Of a DNA stretch of 64,000 bases, positions 40,706-48,433 are shown one piece after another. The stretch lies in contig NZ_JBBIAB010000021.1 of assembly GCF_039634785.1 (NCBI RefSeq), positions 24,445 to 88,444 on the forward strand, written 5' to 3'. A program made the position numbers and the translations under genes. The stretch comes from Tistrella mobilis. GTDB lineage: Bacteria; Pseudomonadota; Alphaproteobacteria; Tistrellales; Tistrellaceae. The notes beneath the pieces were generated by a model. That model was not told the DNA's origin. It saw nothing but the letters and a program-made list of their open reading frames with translations, and searched no databases. Position 1 is the first letter of the stretch, and every line of letters starts with the position of its first letter.

Positions 40706-41155
40706 ATGACCGCAGTGACCGAACTGGCCCTTGCGGCCGATCTGAGCGAACTGACCCGGCTTGCGGATGCGATCGAGACCTTCTGCGACGCGCATGCGCT
40801 GCCGCCGGCGGTTTCGTACCAGATCTCGCTCGCGGCTGACGAACTGATCACCAATGTGATCAGCTATGGCTTTCCCGATGGCGCCACCGGCCTGCCGATC
40901 ACGGTGCGGCTTGCCGCCGGAGAAGGCGACGGCGCCTCGGTCACCGTCGTGATCGTCGATGACGGCCCCGCCTTCGACCCCTTCGCCGAGGCCCCGCCGC
41001 CGGTGCTCGAGGGCAATATCGAAGACCGCCCGATCGGCGGCCTGGGCGTGCATCTGGTCCGCAGCATGATGGATCAGGTGGACTATGCCCGCATCGACGG
41101 CCGCAATGTGGTGACGCTCCGCAAGCAGATCCCGGCCGGCATGGCCGACGACTGA
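40706..41155 (+). CDS. Anti-sigma-type serine kinase / HATPase_c_2 domain protein
   Basis: This 149-residue protein has a GHKL ATPase fold of the RsbW/SpoIIAB type. The N-box is SLAADELITNVISYGF, followed by a DDGPAFDPF element and the glycine-rich lid GGLGVHLVRSMMD. It should bind and phosphorylate the STAS protein upstream and hold a target protein, a sigma factor or another regulator. A good Rho-independent terminator follows, so the two genes form a bicistronic module without an adjacent target. Confidence 0.9.
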   Translation: MTAVTELALAADLSELTRLADAIETFCDAHALPPAVSYQISLAADELITNVISYGFPDGATGLPITVRLAAGEGDGASVTVVIVDDGPAFDPFAEAPPPVLEGNIEDRPIGGLGVHLVRSMMDQVDYARIDGRNVVTLRKQIPAGMADD

Positions 41156-41181
41156 TCGTCCACGACCGGATCATCGCATAT

Positions 41182-41208
41182 CGGGCCCGGCATCGCCGGG
41201 CCCGTTTT
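41182..41208 (+). terminator. Rho-independent terminator after the anti-sigma kinase gene
   Basis: A perfect 10-bp stem, CGGGCCCGGC (41182-41191) with GCCGGGCCCG (41195-41204), loop ATC, is followed by TTTTGGTTT. Confidence 0.9.
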
Positions 41209-41426
41209 GGTTTCGGCCTTCGTTTTCCGCCCGCTCCCGCCCCGGTTTCCGCAGGCCGCTCCCCTTTCGACGCCACTGCGCTGCGCAGCACTGTTGTTCT
41301 CTGCCGAAAAGATGGGCAGGATTCAGGTGGGGAGCGGCCGGTTTCCGGGGAAGATCCGGCCGCAGATCGATGGCACGGCATTTGCTGGTCATGCCGTCGA
41401 ACGTCAACACGGCGGAGGATGCTCTC

Positions 41427-42920
41427 TTGAGCAATACGACTGACATCCGGATCTTCGACGAGATGAACGGCTGGGCGACGGCGGGGACCGATGCGCCCGA
41501 AGAAGCCTGCACACCGGACGAAGTCAGGTCACCGGAGGACGTCAGAGCTGCCTATGCGGAAATCAGAGCCTGGTTGACACAGACACCGCATGACCGCCTG
41601 CAACTGAAGCGCCGCGAGGCCGAGGTGCTGTTCCGGCGGATCGGCATCACCTTCGCGGTCTACGGCGAAGGTGGCGACCCGGAGCGCATCCTGCCCTTCG
41701 ACCTGGTGCCGCGGATCGTGACGGGCGAGGAATGGTCCACCCTGTCCCGCGGCCTGGCCCAGCGCGTCCGGGCGCTCAACGCCTTCCTGACCGACATCTA
41801 TCATGGCCAGGATATCCTGAAAGCCGGCATCGTTCCGCCGGATCTGGTGCTGCGCAATGTGGGCTATCTGCCGCAGATGCAGGGGCTCAAGGTGCCCGGC
41901 AATGTCTATACCCACATTGCCGGCATCGATCTGGTGCGGACCGACGAGAACGATTTCTTCGTGCTGGAAGACAATGTCCGCACGCCCTCGGGCGTGTCGT
42001 ACATGCTGGAGAACCGCGATGTGATGATGCGGCTCTTCCCCGATCTGCTGTCGGCGCATCAGGTCCGCCCGGTCGACCACTACCCGTCCAGCCTGCGCGA
42101 CACGCTCTGCTCGGTGGCGCCGCCGAACATGGCCGCCGGCCAGCCGACGGTGGTTCTCCTGACGCCCGGCATCTACAACAGTGCCTATTACGAGCACACC
42201 TTCCTGGCCGACCAGATGGGTGTCGAACTGGTCGAGGGCCCCGACCTCTTCGTCTCGGAAAACAAGGTCTTCATGCGGACGACCGAGGGGCCGAAGCGGG
42301 TCGACATCATCTACCGCCGCATCGACGACGCGTTCCTGGACCCGCTGGTCTTCCGGCCCGACAGCCAGCTGGGCGTGCCCGGGCTGATCGACGCCTATCG
42401 TGCAGGCAATGTGACGCTTGCCAATGCCGTGGGCACCGGCATCGCCGACGACAAGATGATCTACACTTTCGTGCCGGATATGATCCGCTTCTATCTGGGC
42501 GAGGAGCCGCTGCTCAACAACGTGCCGACCCGCTGGTGCGGCCGGAACGACGACTGCCGCTATGTGCTGGAACATCTGGACGAACTGGTGGTGAAGGAGG
42601 TCCGCGGGTCGGGCGGCTACGGCATGCTCGTCGGCCCGAAATCGACCCGCGCCGAACAGGCGGCCTATGCCGAGCGGATCAAGGCGAACCCGGAAGACTT
42701 CATCGCCCAGCCGACCCTGGCCCTGTCGACCTGCCCGACCCTGGTCGAGGAAGGGGTGGCCCCGCGCCATGTCGACCTGAGGCCCTTCCTGCTGGTCGGC
42801 GCCAACGGCGTTTCGCTGGTGCCGGGCGGGCTGACCCGCGTGGCGCTGAAGAAGGGCTCTCTGGTGGTGAATTCCAGCCAGGGCGGCGGCACCAAGGACA
42901 CCTGGGTGCTCGCCCGCTGA
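41427..42920 (+). CDS. Circularly permuted type 2 ATP-grasp protein (Anbu operon)
   Basis: This 497-residue protein belongs to the permuted ATP-grasp family (former DUF404/407). Members are predicted to form amide bonds, making small peptides. Family stretches include FDEMNG at the start, FVLEDNVRTPSGVSYMLENR in the middle, and VVKEVRGSGGYGMLVGP near the nucleotide site. A TTG at 41427 is preferred as start because GGAGG (41414-41418) lies eight bases upstream; ATGs at 41370 and 41391 in the same frame lack a comparable site. It opens the four-gene Anbu operon. The true substrate of this family is not established. Confidence 0.88.
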   Translation: MSNTTDIRIFDEMNGWATAGTDAPEEACTPDEVRSPEDVRAAYAEIRAWLTQTPHDRLQLKRREAEVLFRRIGITFAVYGEGGDPERILPFDLVPRIVTGEEWSTLSRGLAQRVRALNAFLTDIYHGQDILKAGIVPPDLVLRNVGYLPQMQGLKVPGNVYTHIAGIDLVRTDENDFFVLEDNVRTPSGVSYMLENRDVMMRLFPDLLSAHQVRPVDHYPSSLRDTLCSVAPPNMAAGQPTVVLLTPGIYNSAYYEHTFLADQMGVELVEGPDLFVSENKVFMRTTEGPKRVDIIYRRIDDAFLDPLVFRPDSQLGVPGLIDAYRAGNVTLANAVGTGIADDKMIYTFVPDMIRFYLGEEPLLNNVPTRWCGRNDDCRYVLEHLDELVVKEVRGSGGYGMLVGPKSTRAEQAAYAERIKANPEDFIAQPTLALSTCPTLVEEGVAPRHVDLRPFLLVGANGVSLVPGGLTRVALKKGSLVVNSSQGGGTKDTWVLAR

Positions 42921-43004
42921 GGCGCCGCCCGGCGCCCGCCGTCAGCCCTGCCGCAGGGCCGTTCCGGCGGCCCTCTCGACCGATCTTCCCGGGGAACCCC
43001 CTCG

Positions 43005-43955
43005 ATGCTCAGCCGTACCGCCGACAATATCTACTGGCTCTCCCGCAATATGGAGCGGGCGGAAAATCTCGCCCGTATCATCGAAGCCGCCCATCGCATG
43101 GCCCTGCTGCCCTCATCCGCCGCTGAGGGCGGCTATGACGAGTGGAAGTCGGCCCTGATCAGCGCCGGTGTCGCCGGCGGCTTCGTGGCCCGCCATGGCG
43201 AGGAGGCCGTCGATCAGCGCCGGGTGGTGGACTACATCGCCTTCGATCGCGACAACCCGTCGAGCATCCGCAGCTGTATCGAAAACGCCCGCCGCAATGC
43301 CCGTTCGGTGCGCACCGCCCTCACCTCTGAAATGTGGGAGAGCATCAACAGCACCTGGATGGAGATGAACCGCCTCGACCCGTCCGCCATCACCGGCACG
43401 GAGCTGCGCAACTTCCTGGACTGGATCAAGGAACGCGTCACCCTGTTCCGGGGCAGCGCCTACGGCACCATGATCCGTGACGACGCCTATGCCTTCGTGC
43501 GGCTTGGCACCTATGTCGAACGCGGCGACAACACCGCCCGGATTCTGGACGTGAAATACAACATCCTGCTGCCGCCGGAAGAGACCGTCGGCGGCGCGGT
43601 GGACGAATACCAGTGGATGTCGATCCTGCGGGCGGTCTCGGCGCATCGCTCGTTCCACTGGCTGTACCGGACCAATGTCCGGCCCTGGCTGGTGGCCGAG
43701 TTCCTGATCCTGCGGCCCGAGATGCCGCGATCGCTGGTGGCCTGCGTGGGAGAGGTCGATACCCAGCTGGACTACCTGGCCAAGCTCTATGGCCGCAGGG
43801 CCGAATGCCACCGTCAGGCCGGCCAGCTTCACGCCCAGCTGACCTATGGCCGGACCGAGGACATCTTTCAGGCCGGCTTGCACGAGTTCCTGACAGACTT
43901 CATCATGCGCAATGCGCGGCTCAGCGACGAGATTCAGCGCTGCTATCTGTCTTGA
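43005..43955 (+). CDS. Alpha-E domain protein (DUF403; Anbu operon)
   Basis: This 316-residue all-helical protein of the alpha-E family always travels with the permuted ATP-grasp and transglutaminase-like genes. It starts MLSRTADNIYWLSRNMERAEN, the typical N-terminus, and contains RLGTYVERGDNTARILDVKY and SFHWLYRTNVRPW. No catalytic residues are known; it may be a structural partner of the ATP-grasp protein. It lies 84 bases after the ATP-grasp stop and 55 bases before the transglutaminase start. Confidence 0.92.
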   Translation: MLSRTADNIYWLSRNMERAENLARIIEAAHRMALLPSSAAEGGYDEWKSALISAGVAGGFVARHGEEAVDQRRVVDYIAFDRDNPSSIRSCIENARRNARSVRTALTSEMWESINSTWMEMNRLDPSAITGTELRNFLDWIKERVTLFRGSAYGTMIRDDAYAFVRLGTYVERGDNTARILDVKYNILLPPEETVGGAVDEYQWMSILRAVSAHRSFHWLYRTNVRPWLVAEFLILRPEMPRSLVACVGEVDTQLDYLAKLYGRRAECHRQAGQLHAQLTYGRTEDIFQAGLHEFLTDFIMRNARLSDEIQRCYLS

Positions 43956-44010
43956 CCGGGATCTGCGGCGGGTATACCCCGTCGCTCCCGTCCATATCGT
44001 CGAGGGATTC

Positions 44011-44847
44011 ATGCGCCTGACCGTCGAGCACCAGACCATATACACCTATGGGCGGCCCGCCCGGTATGCGATCCAGGCGCTGCGCCTTACCCCGCCCGAC
44101 CTGGCGGCCCAGCGTGTGATCTCGTGGCGGATCGAGGTCGAGCCCACTGCCCATCTGGTGCCGCTCACCGACGGTTTCGGCAACCGCGTCCATCAATTGA
44201 CCCTCGATCGCGACCACGACCGGCTGGCGGTGACGGTACGCGGGATCGTCGAGACGACCGACACCGCCGGGGTCGTCGGCGGTGACCTGCCCGACACGCT
44301 GTCGCCCGAGGTGTTCCTGCGCGAAACCCCGCTGACCACGGCCGATGACGCGCTGAAGGCGATCGCCGACCAGGTCCGCCCGGTGCTGGAGGCCGAAGGG
44401 GCGGTGGCGGCCATGCATGCCGTCCTGCGCCTGACCGCGGGGCGCGTGGCCTATGTCAAGGGTGCCACCGATGCCCGCACCACCGCCGCCGAGGCGCTGG
44501 CCCACGGACGCGGCGTGTGCCAGGACCATGCGCACGTCTTCATCACTCTGGTGCGGGAGCTGGGCATTCCCGCCCGCTATGTCAGCGGCTATCTCTCGCC
44601 CAATGACGACGACCATGCCGAAAACCCGGGCAGCGAAGCCAGCCATGCCTGGGCGGAAGCCTGGCTGGACGGGCTGGGCTGGGTCGGCTTCGATCCGTCC
44701 AACGGCATCAGCCCGACCGGATCCTATATCCGCCTCGCCCACGGTCTCGACTATCTGGATGCAGCGCCCGTGCGCGGCATCCGTATCGCCGGCGACGAGG
44801 AACACCTCGCCGTCCGCGTCCACGTTACGGAACAGGCCCAACAATGA
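44011..44847 (+). CDS. Transglutaminase-like protease-fold protein (Anbu operon)
   Basis: This 278-residue protein has an N-terminal beta region (MRLTVEHQTIYTYGRPARYAIQALRLTPP) and a transglutaminase-like core. The Cys-His-Asp triad is intact: Cys in GRGVCQDHAH, His in SEASHAWAEAWL and Asp in WVGFDPSNG. Such enzymes cleave or form isopeptide bonds. The ATG at 44011 has GAGGGA just upstream and gives the family N-terminus. The stop overlaps an ATG of the next frame (44844), but the protease there probably starts later. Confidence 0.92.
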   Translation: MRLTVEHQTIYTYGRPARYAIQALRLTPPDLAAQRVISWRIEVEPTAHLVPLTDGFGNRVHQLTLDRDHDRLAVTVRGIVETTDTAGVVGGDLPDTLSPEVFLRETPLTTADDALKAIADQVRPVLEAEGAVAAMHAVLRLTAGRVAYVKGATDARTTAAEALAHGRGVCQDHAHVFITLVRELGIPARYVSGYLSPNDDDHAENPGSEASHAWAEAWLDGLGWVGFDPSNGISPTGSYIRLAHGLDYLDAAPVRGIRIAGDEEHLAVRVHVTEQAQQ

Positions 44848-44918
44848 AGGCGGGACGAAGCCGGGTTCCGACAGCCCGCCCCTTCGACACCGCGCCCCTC
44901 ACACGGATCCCCACCCTC

Positions 44919-45638
44919 ATGACATACTGCGTCGGATTGAAGATGCGCGCCGGACTGGTGATGCTCTCCGACACCCGGACCAATGCCGGCGTCGACAACA
45001 TCTCGACCTATCGCAAGACCACGCTCTGGGGACGCCCCGGCAAGTCGGTGCTCTGCCTGACCGCTGCCGGCAACCTCGCCATCACCCAGGCGGTGGTCAA
45101 TCGCCTGCGGCGCGGGCTGGAAGACGGCCGCCACCTGGACGATGCCCCGGACATGGTTTCGGCAGCCGAAATCGTCGGCGAGTCGATCCGGGCCGTCCAC
45201 CGTGCCGACGGCCCGGCGCTGGAAGCCCATGATACCGCCTTCAACGTCACCTTCCTGCTCGGCGGCCAGATCCGCGGCGGCGAGATCCGTCTGTTCCAGA
45301 TCTATTCGGCCGGCAATTTCATCGAAGCGATGAGCGATACCCACTACCTCCAGATCGGCGAACACAAATACGGCAAGCCGATCCTCGACCGGGTGATGGG
45401 GCCGGAGACCCGCATTCACGACGCGATCAAGCTGGCCATGATCTCGATGGACAGCACCTTGCGCAGCAATCTGTCGGTGGGCATGCCGATCGATCTGACC
45501 GTGATCCGCACCGACACCTTCGAATACGACCTCGAGCGGCGGATCGACGAGACCGATCCCTATTTCCTTTCCATCCGCCAGCGCTGGTCCGAGGCCTTGC
45601 GTGCGGCCTATCTGGATCTTCCCGATCCGGAGTGGTGA
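44919..45638 (+). CDS. Anbu proteasome-like peptidase
   Basis: This 239-residue member of the Anbu (ancestral beta subunit) family resembles proteasome beta subunits and HslV. Starting at ATG 44919 the protein reads MTYCVGLKMRAGLVMLSDTRTNAGVD; after Met removal Thr2 becomes the N-terminal nucleophile, as the family requires. The earlier in-frame ATG at 44844 would bury that threonine and is rejected. Conserved elements SDTRTN and LTAAGNLAITQ are present. It ends the operon with ATP-grasp, alpha-E and transglutaminase-like proteins, a set thought to make and break unusual peptides. The biological substrate is unknown. Confidence 0.93.
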   Translation: MTYCVGLKMRAGLVMLSDTRTNAGVDNISTYRKTTLWGRPGKSVLCLTAAGNLAITQAVVNRLRRGLEDGRHLDDAPDMVSAAEIVGESIRAVHRADGPALEAHDTAFNVTFLLGGQIRGGEIRLFQIYSAGNFIEAMSDTHYLQIGEHKYGKPILDRVMGPETRIHDAIKLAMISMDSTLRSNLSVGMPIDLTVIRTDTFEYDLERRIDETDPYFLSIRQRWSEALRAAYLDLPDPEW

Positions 45639-45665
45639 CAGCGCCCTTCAACGACGCCGCATGAA

Positions 45666-45699
45666 AAAGGCCCCGATCCCGCCAGGGATCGGGGCCTTT
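45666..45699. terminator. Bidirectional terminator after the Anbu operon
   Basis: AAAGGCCCCGATCCC (45666-45680) and GGGATCGGGGCCTTT (45685-45699) form a perfect 15-bp stem with loop GCCA, lying between the convergent Anbu and YqaE-type genes. Confidence 0.92.
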
Positions 45700-45716
45700 C
45701 CTTATGACGGGCGGCC

Positions 45717-45902
45717 TCAGCGACGGCTGATGACCCACACCGCATGGATGATGCCGGGCAGCCAGCCAAGCAGCGTCAGCAGGATGTTGATCCAGAAGTG
45801 CTTGGTCAGGCCGACCTCCAGCAACACGCCCAGCGGCGGCAGGATCACCGCGACGATGATGCGGAACAGGTCGCCCAGAAAGCTGTCGTTGCGTCCCTCC
45901 AT
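45717..45902 (-). CDS. YqaE/Pmp3-family small membrane protein
   Basis: This 61-residue protein has two membrane helices. The Pmp3/YqaE pattern is clear: FRIIVAVILPPLGVLLEVGL, then FWINILLTLLGWLPGIIHAVWVI. Members of this family respond to salt or membrane stress in other organisms. GGAGGT on the minus strand (45909-45914) supports the ATG at 45902; an upstream in-frame ATG gives an unlikely soluble extension. A single-gene unit. Confidence 0.9.
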   Translation of the reverse strand: MEGRNDSFLGDLFRIIVAVILPPLGVLLEVGLTKHFWINILLTLLGWLPGIIHAVWVISRR

Positions 45903-46036
45903 GGATGGACCTCCGTCTTTCGGGAAAGGCGGCTCGCGCAGGGTGCGAAAGCTGACCGATATGTGAGGAGGGCGGCCGGTCACGTCGACCGTACCGCCCC
46001 GTGATATTTTTGCGACGGGAACCGTCGGGGTGGCGA

Positions 46037-46288
46037 TCAGTCGCCGATGTCGATGTCGTCCTTGTCGGTCAGCGCGCCGGTCAGGCCACCGGCCGCACCG
46101 CCGACCAGGGCGCCGCCAAGCACGCTGCCGCCCGTGGCGGCACCGATCGCGGCACCCGCACCGGCACCCAGGCCGGCACCGGTCAGGCCGCGGCGTTCAG
46201 GCGAGTTACCGCAGGCAGCCAGGGCAAGGGCCGCAACACAGACGGCGGCGGCGGCAAGGGCTTTGGGGCTATGCTTCATGGCGGACAT
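46037..46288 (-). CDS. Glycine-zipper lipoprotein
   Basis: This 83-residue envelope protein has a lipoprotein signal (AVCVAALALAACGNS, Cys about residue 26) followed by a glycine-rich region with a repeating GxxxG pattern (GAGLGAGAGAAIGAATGGS). That pattern is typical of OmpA-associated glycine-zipper proteins. It ends in an acidic tail (TDKDDIDIGD). The start may be the first Met or MKHSPK three codons later. The exact role is unknown; membrane insertion of the glycine zipper is inferred. Confidence 0.8.
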   Translation of the reverse strand: MSAMKHSPKALAAAAVCVAALALAACGNSPERRGLTGAGLGAGAGAAIGAATGGSVLGGALVGGAAGGLTGALTDKDDIDIGD

Positions 46289-46664
46289 GGTTTCGGTGCT
46301 CCTCCTTCAGGGGACCGTCGCCGGGAATGGGCCAGCCATTGCATGATCTGGTTGCAAGAGCGGTGCGCATCGGGGGACGCGCGGGCCGGTTCGACGATCT
46401 GTGGCGCCACGGTCGATGTCTTGACATCAGCAGGTCGTGTGCGCCTCGGCTATGAGGAGAATGTAGGGGCGACCGCCTTCGATTGCATGAAACAAAGATG
46501 GGGCCTTGAACAGCCGCATCTTCCTCTACACCACAATACTCAGCGACACGCCACGCCCTTTTCATGACACACTGGACAGGCGGTGTGCTTTACAGCACGT
46601 GGCGTGGCGGGATCTGTGTCATATTCAGTACGCAGGGAACTTTATGGCGGATGGGCCGACAGGG
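46289..46664. other. 376-bp intergenic region
   Basis: No supported gene. The region has lower GC than its surroundings. It contains a 9-bp inverted repeat, CGCCACGCC (46549-46557) with GGCGTGGCG (46601-46609), and a small GTGCT-TTAC-AGCAC hairpin (46585-46598). The latter could end the response-regulator transcript, but no T-run follows. Confidence 0.5.
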
Positions 46665-47396
46665 TCAGTCGGCAGTAATCCGGTAGCCGACACCCGGCTC
46701 GGTGCGGATCAGGTCCAGATCCCCGGCGCCGCGGTCCAGCTTGCGGCGCAGGCGGCTGATCAGGGTCACCACCGTGCGGTCGGACACCGCATCCGCCCGC
46801 TTCGACACCACTTCCAGCAGATATTCCCGGGTGACGGGCCGACCGCCCGCCTGGACGATGGCGGCCAGCAGGTCGAATTCCCCGCGGGTCAGCCGCACCA
46901 CCTCCCCATCCGGATCGGCGATTTCGCGGCGGGTGAGGTCGATGGTCCAGCCGCGAACATGGCGGATGTCTGCGCCGATCGTCTCGGGCACCATGCGCCG
47001 GCGCCTCAGGACCGCGCGGACCCGGGCGGTCAGCTCCCGCAGGCTGAAGGGGCGGACCAGGAAGTCGTCGGCGCCCATGTCGAGGCCGATCACCCGTTCC
47101 ACCTCGTCATCACGCTTGCTGACGAACACGAGACCGGGCTGACCCTGCGCAAGAATCCGCCGGCCCAGCGCCAGGCCGTCGACGGTGCGACCATCGCAGT
47201 CAAGCACCACCAGATCCACCGGCCGTTCGGCAAGCTGATCACAACTTGCGCGATTGGCGATCAGGGCGGCAGATATTAATCCTGAAGTTTTAAGGTAGTC
47301 GGCAATGCGACGCGCCTCGCCGATGTCTTCCGACAGCACGGCAACGCGATCTCTAGGTTCAGACGGAAGTGCCGCCCCGTTATGCCGCAGAGTCAC
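46665..47396 (-). CDS. OmpR/PhoB-family response regulator, atypical receiver
   Basis: This 243-residue regulator has an N-terminal receiver domain (about 16-125) and a C-terminal winged-helix DNA-binding domain (about 140-243, with RLTRGEFDLLAAIVQAGGRPVTREYLLEVV and VVTLISRLRRKL). The acidic pair E23-D24, phospho-acceptor D66 and S93 are present, but the invariant receiver lysine is replaced by R115 (FLVRPFSLREL). Phosphorylation signalling may therefore be altered or absent. The start is a GTG at 47396. No histidine kinase is adjacent. The gene is divergent from the NHLP peptide operon, so it is a candidate regulator of that locus. Confidence 0.85.
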   Translation of the reverse strand: MTLRHNGAALPSEPRDRVAVLSEDIGEARRIADYLKTSGLISAALIANRASCDQLAERPVDLVVLDCDGRTVDGLALGRRILAQGQPGLVFVSKRDDEVERVIGLDMGADDFLVRPFSLRELTARVRAVLRRRRMVPETIGADIRHVRGWTIDLTRREIADPDGEVVRLTRGEFDLLAAIVQAGGRPVTREYLLEVVSKRADAVSDRTVVTLISRLRRKLDRGAGDLDLIRTEPGVGYRITAD

Positions 47397-47752
47397 GCCT
47401 CTGCCCCCGATCCATCCCGCACGGCGGATAGTCCTCCGCCAGCCTCTACCCTTGGACTGCTTGTTATCTCGCCTTATATACCGGGGCGCCGAAGCTTGCA
47501 TCCTGAAAAGGACGTCAGGCGGGTCAGACCACCACCGATGGCCTGACGAACGCAACGCTTCGCGCAACAGGCGCGACCTTCCGGCCACAGCCGGCATGGC
47601 ATCGTACGTCAATGCGCATGATATCTTGCATGTCGCATAAACGGCCATTGACCCAGGCAGTGGTGGGATTTACCAAACAGGTCGATCATAGCGTTGAATG
47701 CGAAAGCGGGCGCGTGCGGGCCCCGCAACAAAGGGCCCATCGCGGCGGGAAC
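47397..47752. promoter_or_regulatory. 356-bp divergent promoter region of the NHLP locus
   Basis: No gene is supported. A candidate promoter towards the peptides is TTGACC (47648-47653), 17 bases, then TACCAA (47671-47676), about 75 bases before the first peptide. TATATA at 47475-47480 could serve as a -10 for the regulator on the minus strand. An inverted repeat lies between them (47513-47548). Confidence 0.4.
47513..47548. promoter_or_regulatory. Inverted repeat between the response regulator and NHLP operon
   Basis: CGTCAGGC (47513-47520) and GCCTGACG (47541-47548) are perfect complements 20 bases apart. Inside lies a smaller palindrome, GGTC-A-GACC (47522-47530). Symmetry and position suggest an operator; this is inference. 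Confidence 0.4.
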
Positions 47753-48124
47753 ATGGACAAGGGCACAGCCTCTCACGATCAGGTGACGGACGAATTGCGC
47801 AAGCGCATTGGCGACATCATCGACCATGCCTGGCGGGATGCGGAATTCCGCGCCCTGTGCAGGACGGATCCGCGTCAGGCCCTGGCGGCCCATGGCATCG
47901 ACCTGCCGGCCGATGTCAGCCTCGTCGTGGTCGAAAACACGCCGGATCGCGTGCATCTGGTCATTCCGCCGGTCACCCAGGATACCGACGGAGGCGATCT
48001 GGCGGACGATGCCCTCGATGCCGTCGCCGGCGGCGTCGGTGGTCCGGTCGTTGCACCTGTTGGAGACGACATGCTGTTGGTTTTCGGCTCCGACGGCGTG
48101 ACATTCACTCTGGGCGGAAGGTGA
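47753..48124 (+). CDS. NHLP-leader precursor peptide 1
   Basis: This 123-residue protein belongs to the nitrile-hydratase-like leader peptide (NHLP) family of ribosomal natural-product precursors. The leader (about 20-92) shows the nitrile hydratase alpha-like pattern AWRDAEFRALCRTDPRQAL...GIDLPADV...VVENTPDRVHLVIPP. It ends at a double-glycine site, LDAVAGG (88-94), which a C39 peptidase should cut. That would release a 29-residue core, VGGPVVAPVG... to ...TFTLGGR. The core is Gly/Val-rich with no Cys, one Ser and two Thr. The ATG at 47753 gives the normal leader length; a longer frame exists but is unlikely. It heads the operon with peptide 2, TolC and a periplasmic protein. Confidence 0.88.
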   Translation: MDKGTASHDQVTDELRKRIGDIIDHAWRDAEFRALCRTDPRQALAAHGIDLPADVSLVVVENTPDRVHLVIPPVTQDTDGGDLADDALDAVAGGVGGPVVAPVGDDMLLVFGSDGVTFTLGGR

Positions 48125-48130
48125 CAGGTC

Positions 48131-48433
48131 GTGAGTGAAGTGACCCGGATGCTGGCCGATCTGCTGCGCCGTGCCGCCAGGGACGCCGCCCTTCGCGACC
48201 GGCTGAAGGCTGATCCGGCCGCTGTCCTCGCCGAAGCCGGGCTGGACGTTCCCGAAGGCTGCGAGGTTGTGGTGCTGGAAGACCGGCGTGACCGGATGCA
48301 TCTGGTTCTGCCCTCGCCGCTGATGGCCTATGACGACATCGACCAGGCCGCCGATGTCGGCGGCGATGTGGTCACGGTCGGCGATGCGGCCTTTGCCGCG
48401 GGTCTCTTCCCGAGGACCGACAGCAGCCGATGA
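48131..48433 (+). CDS. NHLP-leader precursor peptide 2
   Basis: This is a 100-residue second NHLP-family peptide, six bases after the first. The leader is clear: AARDAALRDRLKADPAAVLAEAGLDVPEGCEVVVLED, then RMHLVLPSP. A GG pair at 77-78 (AADVGG) is a possible but weaker cleavage site, leaving a 22-residue core DVVTVGDAAFAAGLFPRTDSSR. The core differs fully from that of peptide 1 and also lacks Cys. The start is a GTG at 48131. Its stop overlaps the TolC start (ATGA), so export channel and peptides are co-translated. Confidence 0.85.
   Translation: MSEVTRMLADLLRRAARDAALRDRLKADPAAVLAEAGLDVPEGCEVVVLEDRRDRMHLVLPSPLMAYDDIDQAADVGGDVVTVGDAAFAAGLFPRTDSSR

Noticed and set aside
44844..44918. Earlier ATG for the Anbu peptidase
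   Set aside because: It would add 25 residues in front of the required N-terminal threonine, destroying activity by the known mechanism of this family.
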